From positions 1 to 5,126 of the forward strand of contig JAICTB010000175.1 of NCBI GenBank assembly GCA_025936595.1: DNA of 5,126 bases. The letters are read 5' to 3'. Below are positions 1 through 5,126 of the stretch, one piece after another. Both the position numbers and the translations under genes were made by a program. This DNA is from Thermoleophilia bacterium. Lineage in GTDB: Bacteria; Actinomycetota; Thermoleophilia; Gaiellales; Gaiellaceae. Below the pieces are notes generated by a model. The model worked only from the letters and a program-made list of their open reading frames with translations. It was not told the DNA's origin and made no database searches. Within the stretch, counting starts at the first letter, position 1; every line of letters starts with the position of its first letter.

Positions 1-45
1 CTCGCGCTGCTCTTCGTCGCGATGGCCCTCGACTCGGTGGTGTAG
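1..45 (+). CDS. C-terminal end of an unidentified, probably membrane, protein (partial)
   Basis: Frame 1 is open from the window edge to a TAG at 43-45 and gives 14 residues, LALLFVAMALDSVV. They are mostly hydrophobic, and every codon ends in G or C, as in the real genes nearby. This looks like the end of a final transmembrane helix followed by a very short tail. The next gene starts only three bases after this stop in the same frame, which suggests one transcript. Too little is visible to name a family. A transporter would fit the hydrophobic tail and the small membrane protein that follows, but that is only a guess. Confidence 0.45.
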   Translation, partial: LALLFVAMALDSVV

Positions 46-48
46 AAG

Positions 49-180
49 ATGATCGAACCCGTCTCGGATGCAGAGGTCGCCCGCAAGAACCTGGCCTGGG
101 GCTGGGCTCTCTTCGGCCTCTTCTGGGTCCTCTTCGCCGGCACGATCGGTGTCGCGCTGATCTGGCTCTGGCTCGACTGA
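49..180 (+). CDS. Small single-pass membrane protein, 43 aa, function unknown
   Basis: An ATG at 49 opens a 43-codon frame that ends at TGA 178-180. The first 13 residues are polar (MIEPVSDAEVARK). Residues 15-42 are almost entirely hydrophobic and rich in Trp, Phe and Leu, ending WLWLD, so one transmembrane helix is predicted with a short charged N-terminal tail. Codons mostly end in G or C, which supports real coding. A purine-rich AGAAG touches the start codon, so the ribosome-binding site is not well spaced, and translational coupling to the preceding stop three bases upstream is likely. The TGA overlaps the probable CTG start of the amidase. Tiny one-helix proteins directly after a transporter gene are often accessory subunits, but no family is recognised here and the function is open. 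Confidence 0.55.
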   Translation: MIEPVSDAEVARKNLAWGWALFGLFWVLFAGTIGVALIWLWLD

Positions 181-1202
181 TCGACGGCGTCTGGATCACC
201 GAGCTCGACCCGGCCCCTGCCGCGGGCAGGCGTCTCGCGGTCAAGGATCTCTTCGACACCGCCGGCATCCGCACGACCTACGGCTCGGCCGTCTTCGCGG
301 AGCACGTGCCGGAGAGGTCGGCGGAGGCGGTGCTGCGACTGGAGCGCGCCGGGTGGGAGAACGCAGGCAAGACGAACCTGCACGAGTTCGCCTACGGCGT
401 CACGTCGCAGAACCTCCACTACGGCACCGTCCCGAATCCCGCGCATCCCGGATTGACGGCGGGCGGCTCGTCGGGAGGCTCGGCCGCAGCGCTCGTGCTC
501 GGTCTCGTCGACGGCGCACTCGGCACAGACACCGGCGGCTCGATCCGCATCCCCGCCGCCTGCTGCGGCATCGTCGGGCTGAAGCCGACCTACGACCTCT
601 GGTCGACCGATGGCGTCTTCCCGCTCGCGCCGAGCTTCGACCACGCGGGGCCGATGGCGCGGGACGTCGCCGGATGCATCGAGCTCCTCGGCGTCGAGGT
701 CCCCGACGTGTCGCTGCGGGATCTCTCGGTCGCGACCGCCTGGGGCGATGTCGGGGTCGCGGGTACAGGGGTTGATTTTCCGACGGCAGAGGCGGTCGTG
801 CCCGCGTTCATGCGAGAAGTCGGGGACGTGCACCGCACGCTGTACCGGGAGAACGCCGAGCTTTACGGCGAAAACATCAGCGCGAAGATCGAGCGCTGCA
901 TCGCGATCACGGACGCCGAGTACGAGACGGCCCGGCACGCGCGCTCGGACCACCGGGAGCGCGCCGAGGAGGCGTTCGGCGACCACGACGTCCTCGTCAC
1001 GCCCGTGCTGTCGTGCCCGATTCCGCCCGTCGACTGCGTCGAGATCGAGGTGAGGGCGGCGATGACGCGGTTCACGTTCCCGTTCAACGCGCTCGGCTGG
1101 CCGGCCCTGGCCGTCGGCCCCGTCCAGGTCGTGGGACGGCCGGGAACGGACGGCCTGGTGCTCGCAGCGGGCCTCGCGGTCGAGTCGGCGCTCAAGACCT
1201 GA
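177..1202 (+). CDS. Amidase signature family hydrolase (GatA-like, not GatA itself)
   Basis: This predicted cytoplasmic enzyme hydrolyses an amide bond; the substrate cannot be told from sequence. The Ser-cisSer-Lys triad of the amidase signature family is complete. Numbered from the CTG at 177, Lys23 is in RLAVKDLFDTAGIRTTYGSA, Ser98 is in TAGGSSGGSAAAL, and the nucleophile Ser122 is in GTDTGGSIRIPA. Typical flanking blocks include GKTNLHEFAYGVTSQN, PLAPSFDHAGPMARDV and FPFNALGWPALA. The first in-frame GTG, at 306, would remove the catalytic Lys, so the gene must begin earlier. No ATG, GTG or TTG exists upstream in frame, and the CTG at 177-179, overlapping the TGA of the previous gene, is the best candidate. 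At about 341 residues the protein is shorter than the usual 450-500. The shortening appears to lie near residues 185-200 and in the GWPALAVGPVQVVGRPG segment, where relatives usually have longer loops. It lies in the middle of the plus-strand run. Confidence 0.85.
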   Translation: MIDGVWITELDPAPAAGRRLAVKDLFDTAGIRTTYGSAVFAEHVPERSAEAVLRLERAGWENAGKTNLHEFAYGVTSQNLHYGTVPNPAHPGLTAGGSSGGSAAALVLGLVDGALGTDTGGSIRIPAACCGIVGLKPTYDLWSTDGVFPLAPSFDHAGPMARDVAGCIELLGVEVPDVSLRDLSVATAWGDVGVAGTGVDFPTAEAVVPAFMREVGDVHRTLYRENAELYGENISAKIERCIAITDAEYETARHARSDHRERAEEAFGDHDVLVTPVLSCPIPPVDCVEIEVRAAMTRFTFPFNALGWPALAVGPVQVVGRPGTDGLVLAAGLAVESALKT

Positions 1203-1226
1203 CGCCGACCTGCCGACACAGAAAGC

Positions 1227-2996
1227 GTGAAGGGATTTCTCGCCTGCCTGGCGGCAGCCTGCGTGCTGGCGCCTTCTGCGTCCGCCGTGGTCGTGACGGC
1301 GCCGGCGGCACTGCCGAAGGGTCAGCTGTCCGTTCCCGCCGGCCACGGGCCGACGGGACTGCACGGTTTCGCGCAGCGCGTCAACGAGAGTGTGCCCGCC
1401 GACCACACGTACACGGATATCCCAGCCTTCGCCTGGAACCCGGTCCGGGGTGCATCGACCTACGAGATCCAGCTCGCGACGAGCAGAAGCTTCTCCGACT
1501 CCACCATGCTGCTGGACGACGCGACCGTGCGGACTCCGGTCACCTCGTTGCAGATCCAGCTTCCCTGGATGACGGGAGAGCCGTACGCGCTGTGGGTCCG
1601 CGTCCGCGCAGCGGTCGGGAGGCGCATCACGCGGTGGAGCTCGCCGTGGGGCTTCGATACATCCTGGCAGACCCTCCCGCAGCAGTTGAACGCGCCGAAC
1701 GGTCTCGTCCGCTGGACTCCGATCGCGGGTGCGACCGCCTACGAGGTCTGGTACACGGACATCGGCATCAGGGTCAGGACGCTCACGAACGTGGCTGACG
1801 AGCGCGAGTACTGGGCGCTGCATCCGAACAATGCGAGAAGCATCCACTGGCGCGTACGTGCGCTCCGCTACGTCGCGAAGACGGCACTGCCGAACAAGAT
1901 CCAGGTGATCAGCTACGGCCCGTACTCGCCTCCGTTCACCTCGACCAACAAGACGACGATCCGCCCCGGTCAGCTCGTTGCGACGAACGCGATCTCGGAC
2001 GTCACGTCGACCTCGTCGCGGTTCCGCTCCAACTCGCTCATGCCGGGCTTCACGTGGTCGGGAACGATGGTTGGCGGGTTGACGAGCAACATCGGCCTCT
2101 ACCGCGTCTACGTCTTCAGTGACAAGGAGTGCATCAACTCGGTGACCGTCGGCTCACTCGTCGGCGGCCCTGCCTGGGCCCCCCGGTGGGCGCCGCCGCT
2201 CCAGTTCCCCGGCACCGAGGCGGACCTGGCCGCGTTCTCGGCCGGAACCGTCCCCCTTGCCTACGGCGGCCAGGCGAATGCGCAGATGCCCGACGGGACG
2301 AAGATCGTGACCGCTGAGGAAGTCGCCGGCTCGGCAAGCTCGTCCGGCTCGTCGGGGTCCTCCGGCGCCTCGGGAGCTTCGGGTTCCTCGAGCGGATCGA
2401 GCTCGGGCTCGGGCTCGACGACGACGTCGAGTGGATCCGACCCGTCATTCACGACGGACCCGGGGACCGTGGCGCTTCCTGACAACGGCCGCTACTGGTG
2501 GACGGTCATCCCGGTGAACGCGTACGCGGATGCGAACGGGAACATCACGTACCAGGACGCGGAGCTGGCACAGGATGCATGCCGGCAGAACGGTGCTCAA
2601 CCGGTGAGCATGTCGGCGTTCGGAATGCGAAGCGAGCCCGTGACGACCACGAGGTCGAGTCCGCTCGCGTCGGGCCTGCTGGGCGGCCGCGTCGTCGCTG
2701 CGTCGTCGAAGCAGCCGTCGTTCGAGCAGCTCCCCGTCGTTACCTGGACAGCCGTCTACGGCGCGCAGTCCTACGAGATCGAGCTCTCGCGGAAGTCGTA
2801 TCCGTGGAGGACGGCCGTGGCCCAGACGTCGCTCGTCCCTTCGGCGACACTGAACCTCACGAAGCGGCAAGCGGGACTGTGGTACTACCGCGTGCGCGGA
2901 GTCAACGGCAATCTCCCCGGCTCCGCGATCAACATGACGTGGTCGCGGCCGACTCCCATCCGCATCAGCGGCGACGTCTTCAAGATCGTCAAGTAA
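1227..2996 (+). CDS. Secreted multi-repeat fibronectin type III-like protein
   Basis: The 589-residue product starts at GTG 1227 with a signal peptide: Lys2, a hydrophobic core to about residue 15, and a likely cleavage after Ala20 in APSASA/VVV. The mature chain carries about four Fn3-like beta units marked by a Trp-x-x-x-x-Gly-Ala-x-x-Tyr-Glu motif: FAWNPVRGASTYEIQLA (68-84), VRWTPIAGATAYEVWYT (161-177), a divergent third starting at GFTWSG (274-279), and VTWTAVYGAQSYEIELS (505-521). Each has a later W/Y-x-V-R-like strand (YALWVRVRAA, SIHWRVRALR, YWWTVIPVN, LWYYRVRGVN). The third unit is split by about 115 residues that include a Ser/Gly-rich linker (369-404). The only mature cysteines, Cys302 and Cys452, flank that insert. 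No sorting signal, catalytic motif or C-terminal membrane anchor is seen. A role in surface adhesion or extracellular binding is possible but unproven. The gene lies 24 bases after the amidase and 10 before hisN. Confidence 0.85.
   Translation: MKGFLACLAAACVLAPSASAVVVTAPAALPKGQLSVPAGHGPTGLHGFAQRVNESVPADHTYTDIPAFAWNPVRGASTYEIQLATSRSFSDSTMLLDDATVRTPVTSLQIQLPWMTGEPYALWVRVRAAVGRRITRWSSPWGFDTSWQTLPQQLNAPNGLVRWTPIAGATAYEVWYTDIGIRVRTLTNVADEREYWALHPNNARSIHWRVRALRYVAKTALPNKIQVISYGPYSPPFTSTNKTTIRPGQLVATNAISDVTSTSSRFRSNSLMPGFTWSGTMVGGLTSNIGLYRVYVFSDKECINSVTVGSLVGGPAWAPRWAPPLQFPGTEADLAAFSAGTVPLAYGGQANAQMPDGTKIVTAEEVAGSASSSGSSGSSGASGASGSSSGSSSGSGSTTTSSGSDPSFTTDPGTVALPDNGRYWWTVIPVNAYADANGNITYQDAELAQDACRQNGAQPVSMSAFGMRSEPVTTTRSSPLASGLLGGRVVAASSKQPSFEQLPVVTWTAVYGAQSYEIELSRKSYPWRTAVAQTSLVPSATLNLTKRQAGLWYYRVRGVNGNLPGSAINMTWSRPTPIRISGDVFKIVK
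2331..2438 (+). repeat. Ser/Gly-rich low-complexity coding segment
   Basis: Codons for residues 369-404 of the Fn3-like protein are almost all Ser and Gly with a few Ala and Thr (for example SGSSGSSGASGASG, then STTTSS). The DNA is an imperfect array of TCG/TCC/GGC/GGG-type codons, not an exact tandem repeat. Such segments usually act as flexible spacers in secreted proteins and are prone to length changes by slippage. The segment lies inside the insert that splits the third Fn3-like unit. Confidence 0.8.
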
Positions 2997-3006
2997 CGTC
3001 ACGCGC

Positions 3007-3756
3007 GTGAGCGCGGATGCCGACCTCTCGTTCGCGCACCGCCTCGCGGACGCCGCGGACGCGATCACGATGGGACGGTTCCGTGCGCTCGACCTGCACG
3101 TCGACACGAAGCCGGACCTCACGCCGGTGTCCGAGGCGGACCGTGCGGCGGAGGAGAAGGTGCGCGAGCTCATCGCCGCCTCGGGACGGGGCGAGAACGT
3201 GCTGGGCGAGGAGTTCGGCGACGACGGCGGCGACGCGAAGTGGATCGTCGATCCGATCGACGGCACGACGAACTACGTGCGCGGCGTTCCCGTGTGGGCG
3301 ACCCTGCTCGCGCTCGAGCGCCAGGGCGAGGTGGCGGTTTCGCTCGTCTCTGCGCCCGCGCTGCACCGGCGCTGGTGGGCCGTGCGCGGCGAGGGCGCAT
3401 TCGCCGAAGGCGTGCGCTGCGCGGTGTCGCGGGTTGCACGGGTCGAGGATGCGGCGGTCTCGACGACGTCGGCGCGCCGCATGCCGGACGGCTGGCGGGA
3501 GCTCGTGCGGCGCGCGTGGTCGAACCGCGGCCTCGGCGACTTCTGGCAGCACTGCCTCGTCGCGGAAGGCTCGCTCGACGTCGCGACGGACGGGCCGTAC
3601 ATGCGCGTCTGGGACTACAGCGCCGTGCGGCTCCTCGTCGAGGAGGCGGGCGGCCGCGCGACGACATTCGAGGGTGAGGCGCCGGCCGACCGCAGGAGCC
3701 TCGTGACGACGAACGGGCTGCTCCACGACGAGGTGGTCTCACTCTTGCGCCCCTAG
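3007..3756 (+). CDS. hisN: Histidinol-phosphatase, inositol monophosphatase family
   Basis: This enzyme dephosphorylates L-histidinol phosphate to histidinol, the penultimate stage of histidine synthesis, in the cytoplasm and with Mg2+. The 249-residue length is normal for the family. Visible metal-binding motifs are GEEFG (67-71, Glu68/Glu69), the hallmark VDPIDGTTN (81-89, Asp82 and Asp85) and VWDYSA (201-206, Asp203). Actinobacterial HisN features include RFRALDLHVDTKPDLTPVSE (24-43), RGVPVWATL, VSAPALHRRWWAVRGEGAF, GDFWQHCLVAEGSLD and the terminal TTNGLLHDEV. These favour HisN over generic inositol monophosphatase or CysQ. The start is GTG 3007, ten bases after the stop of the Fn3-like gene, with no clear Shine-Dalgarno sequence; the next residues align well with the family N-terminus. 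No other histidine gene is in view, which is common for hisN. Its TAG stop (3754-3756) is interlocked with the stop of the opposing transposase. Confidence 0.92.
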   Translation: MSADADLSFAHRLADAADAITMGRFRALDLHVDTKPDLTPVSEADRAAEEKVRELIAASGRGENVLGEEFGDDGGDAKWIVDPIDGTTNYVRGVPVWATLLALERQGEVAVSLVSAPALHRRWWAVRGEGAFAEGVRCAVSRVARVEDAAVSTTSARRMPDGWRELVRRAWSNRGLGDFWQHCLVAEGSLDVATDGPYMRVWDYSAVRLLVEEAGGRATTFEGEAPADRRSLVTTNGLLHDEVVSLLRP

Positions 3757-4367
3757 CGAGCGCCCGTCCTCCGAGGGTCCTCTGAGGATCCTCGGAGGAA
3801 CCACCTGCGGCGAACGCGAGGGTCGCGCTCCTCCACGAACGCGCGAAGGCGAGCTCGCGCCTGCTTCTTGTTGCGGCCGAACGCCGCCAGCACCTCGTCC
3901 TCGTCGACCCATGGGTCGGGCGGATAGAGGCCGATCAACGCGCCGTAGCTGCAGTGCGGCCAGTCCTCCGGGCGCTCTGCGAGATTTGCCCGCGGTGCGT
4001 TGTAGGCGATGTAGCGCTGCAGCTCCAGCAGGTGCCATTCCGTCTCGACGACCGCGTCGAAGAAGCGGCTCTGCCAGAGAGCGCCGCGACGGCCGTGCTC
4101 CGCGTTGAACCAGCGCGCGTAGCGGCTGTTCAGGCGCTGAAAACCGCTGCTCAGCGTGAGTTCCGTCAGGCGGACAGCGACGTGGTAGTGCGTTCCGAGA
4201 ACGGTGTAGCCGAGGCATTGCCAGGCGCTCTGCTCGAGCTCAAAACCGAACATCCGCATGAACATGTCGCGGTGGTAGTCGTTGGGAAACGCCTTCAGGC
4301 CGGCGACCGCGACCGTGTTCACGTGATAGACAGCGCCGATCTCCTCGATGCGCGGCGGAGAGCCCAT
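3753..4367 (-). CDS. REP-associated tyrosine transposase (RAYT; IS200-like Y1/HUH family)
   Basis: This is a single-strand DNA nicking and joining enzyme of the Y1 HUH superfamily. Counting from the ATG at 4367 (204 aa), the N-terminus reads MGSPPRIEEIGAVYHVN, the standard RAYT opening. The metal-binding HUH motif is His60-Tyr61-His62 in LGYTVLGTHYHVAV. The nucleophile is most likely Tyr119 in LQRYIAYNAPRANL, the slot of the usual YIxxNPVRA motif. Other conserved blocks are LNSRYARWFNAEHGRRGALW, ERPEDWPHCSYGAL and a basic tail with RLRAFVEE. The frame is intact from start to stop, so activity is plausible. A GTG at 4415 would add 16 residues (MERTIAPPSRRGHARA) not typical of the family, so the ATG is preferred. 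Residues 190-200 are encoded by one of two palindromes that bracket the gene, and its TAG overlaps the hisN stop. Neither candidate start has a clear ribosome-binding site. RAYTs are usually single copy and linked to REP hairpins that they process. Confidence 0.88.
   Translation of the reverse strand: MGSPPRIEEIGAVYHVNTVAVAGLKAFPNDYHRDMFMRMFGFELEQSAWQCLGYTVLGTHYHVAVRLTELTLSSGFQRLNSRYARWFNAEHGRRGALWQSRFFDAVVETEWHLLELQRYIAYNAPRANLAERPEDWPHCSYGALIGLYPPDPWVDEDEVLAAFGRNKKQARARLRAFVEERDPRVRRRWFLRGSSEDPRRTGAR
3767..3799. repeat. REP-like palindrome, left copy
   Basis: This 33-base palindrome has arms TCCTCCGAGG and CCTCGGAGGA around an inner TCCTC-T-GAGGA. It pairs as a 16-bp stem centred on T3783 with one G-T wobble. 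It starts 10 bases after the hisN stop and lies wholly inside the 3' end of the transposase gene. No T-run follows on either strand, so it is not a standard intrinsic terminator, though a hairpin here could still limit read-through from hisN. It matches the right copy at 28 of 31 positions. Confidence 0.9.
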
Positions 4368-4400
4368 CGCGCGAGCGTGCCCACGCCGCGAGGGAGGCGC

Positions 4401-4432
4401 AATTGTCCGTTCCACAATCGTCGCAAGATTGT
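4401..4432. promoter_or_regulatory. AT-richer upstream segment with alternating ATTGT/ACAAT motifs
   Basis: The segment has ATTGT at 4402-4406, ACAAT at 4414-4418 and ATTGT at 4428-4432. The last two form part of a 6-bp inverted repeat, ACAATC-N7-GATTGT (4414-4432). It is less GC-rich than its surroundings and lies about 35-65 bases upstream of the preferred transposase ATG on the minus strand, where a promoter or operator would be expected. No convincing -35/-10 pair with normal spacing was found, so the call rests on position, symmetry and composition only. Confidence 0.25.
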
Positions 4433-4439
4433 TTCGCTT

Positions 4440-4470
4440 CCTCTGAGGGTCCTCTGAGGACCCTCAGAGG
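4440..4470. repeat. REP-like palindrome, right copy
   Basis: This is a perfect 31-base palindrome with arms CCTCTGAGGGTCCTC and GAGGACCCTCAGAGG around T4455. It shares the 16-base core GAGGGTCCTCTGAGGA with the left copy and differs at only three of 31 positions. Two of those differences form a compensating C-G to T-A pair and the third turns the G-T wobble into G-C. It begins six bases past the opcA stop on the minus strand and lies 72 bases upstream of the preferred transposase start. No T-run follows. Confidence 0.92.
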
Positions 4471-4476
4471 CGGCCG

Positions 4477-5126
4477 TTAGGAAATCGCGGCGCGAACGGC
4501 TGCTTCGTACACCGCGTCGCGGGAGTAGCGGTCGAGCTCGGCGGAGAGGACGTCGCTCGGGTTCGGCGGGTTGCCGGCAGGGAACGGAGCCGGCACACCG
4601 TCGAGGTCGATCCCCTCGATGCGCTCGCGCTCGTCGATCTCGAGCGAGACGGCGTGGCCGAGCCGCGAGCGAAGCCAGCCCGCGAGGAGGTGCCCCTGCG
4701 CGCGCGTGCCATGCACACGGAGCTCGCGCACATCGGCAACATCCGGCCAGAGCGAGGCGAGCAGCGAGCGCCAGCGCTCCGTGCGCGTCCACGCGATGTC
4801 CGACACCGCCGTGCGCTCGAACACCTCCACGAGCTGCGCGTACCCGCCGGGTACGAGATCCCACTCCGTGGAGTCGACGATTAGCCGGTCGACGATTTCG
4901 AGCATCTGCTCCAGCTCGCCCGAGCCGAACGAGGGCATGCCTCGCCAACGGCAGAACACGGGCAGGTCCGAGATGAGCAGCGGCCGCACGATCGACGCCG
5001 GTGCGATCGCGCGCGCCCCGCGCAGCGTCAGGTCGATCACCTCGCCGCAGATCGCGCGGTCGCCGATCGGGAAGCAGCGGATCGAGAGGCCCGCGTCAAT
5101 GCCGTCCGGCTCGTCCGGCCTGGGCA
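4477..5126 (-). CDS. opcA: Glucose-6-phosphate dehydrogenase assembly protein OpcA (N-terminus off window)
   Basis: OpcA promotes assembly and activation of glucose-6-phosphate dehydrogenase (Zwf), the entry to the oxidative pentose phosphate pathway. 215 residues are visible, from PRPDEPDGIDAGLSIRCFPI at the window edge to the TAA at 4477-4479. Family blocks are ASIVRPLLISDLPVFCRWRG (visible residues 43-62), DRLIVDSTEW (79-88), FERTAVSDIAWTRTERW (102-118) and HLLAGWLRSRLG (145-156), followed by a less conserved end. The GTG at 5038 is internal: the frame continues upstream with matching family sequence such as CFPIGDRAICGE, so the real start lies beyond 5126. OpcA proteins are usually about 300-350 residues, so roughly a third is missing from view. 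zwf is the expected upstream neighbour off the right edge, but that is inferred. A REP-like palindrome begins six bases after its stop. Confidence 0.9.
   Translation of the reverse strand, partial: PRPDEPDGIDAGLSIRCFPIGDRAICGEVIDLTLRGARAIAPASIVRPLLISDLPVFCRWRGMPSFGSGELEQMLEIVDRLIVDSTEWDLVPGGYAQLVEVFERTAVSDIAWTRTERWRSLLASLWPDVADVRELRVHGTRAQGHLLAGWLRSRLGHAVSLEIDERERIEGIDLDGVPAPFPAGNPPNPSDVLSAELDRYSRDAVYEAAVRAAIS

Larger units (their letters stand above)
3767..4470 (-). mobile_element. RAYT unit: transposase gene bracketed by two REP-like palindromes
   Basis: Two near-identical palindromes, about 640 bases apart, enclose almost all of one intact RAYT gene. Such an arrangement is known for RAYT genes, which are typically flanked by REP sequences related to those dispersed in the genome. 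The unit sits between the 3' ends of two convergent housekeeping genes, hisN and opcA, and interrupts neither. Its true ends are uncertain because Y1-type elements lack terminal inverted repeats and target duplications; the outer edges of the palindromes are used here. Whether the unit is still mobile or is a domesticated chromosomal locus cannot be told from one window. Confidence 0.65.

Noticed and set aside
1013..1798. Plus-strand frame bridging the amidase end and the Fn3-like gene start
   Set aside because: It is out of frame with both genes, has an Arg/Gly-rich composition, and shows no domain; the two overlapping genes have clear motifs.
2445..3266. Long open frame on the minus strand across the end of the Fn3-like gene and the start of hisN
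   Set aside because: It is antisense to two well-supported genes, is Arg/Pro/Ser-rich in its translation, and has no recognisable domain; such shadows are common in GC-rich DNA.
2989..3726. Long minus-strand frame opposite hisN
   Set aside because: It mirrors the hisN codons, is rich in Arg, Ala and His with no motifs, while hisN on the plus strand has all family signatures.
3767..3799. Palindrome as a standard Rho-independent terminator for hisN
   Set aside because: The stem is strong but no T-run follows on either strand; it also has a near-copy elsewhere, so a REP-like repeat explains it better.
4368..4415. GTG at 4415 as the transposase start
   Set aside because: The extra 16 residues do not resemble RAYT N-termini, whereas the ATG at 4367 gives the usual opening; it remains possible.
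3767..4470. Two repeats as a CRISPR-type array
   Set aside because: There are only two copies, about 640 bases apart with a gene between them, and no regular spacers.
4319..4948. Minus-strand frame overlapping opcA and the transposase start
   Set aside because: It runs through the palindrome and the opcA coding region in another frame and is Arg/Ala-rich with no family signature.

Overview
The window is GC-rich with strong G/C third-position bias. It reads as a stretch of actinobacterial chromosome. The best taxonomic clues are a HisN-type histidinol-phosphatase of the actinobacterial kind and the G6PD assembly protein OpcA, which is confined largely to Actinobacteria and Cyanobacteria. A deep-branching actinobacterium such as a member of Thermoleophilia is plausible from overall protein style, but this is an inference.

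Left part (1-3756, plus strand): five reading frames follow each other closely. They are the last 14 codons of an unidentified hydrophobic protein, a 43-residue single-helix membrane protein, a compact amidase-signature enzyme whose only sensible start is a CTG overlapping the previous stop, a secreted protein of fibronectin-III-like repeats with a Ser/Gly-rich linker, and hisN. The gaps are 3 to 24 bases, so co-transcription is likely, although the predicted functions do not form one obvious pathway.

Right part (3753-5126, minus strand): a complete REP-associated tyrosine transposase (RAYT, IS200-like Y1/HUH family) lies between the ends of hisN (plus) and opcA (minus, N-terminus beyond the window). 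It is bracketed by two near-identical palindromes (3767-3799 and 4440-4470). One encodes the last residues of the transposase and the other lies just after the opcA stop. HisN and the transposase converge and share a CTAG tetranucleotide as their two stop codons.

The most noteworthy structure is this palindrome-RAYT-palindrome unit, which looks like a domesticated or mobile REP-type element sitting in an intergenic junction between two convergent housekeeping genes. The rest is ordinary chromosomal content, with a few local oddities: the CTG start, the shortened amidase, and the interrupted Fn3 repeat holding the only two cysteines of the mature secreted protein. No RNA genes, CRISPR arrays or phage genes were seen.
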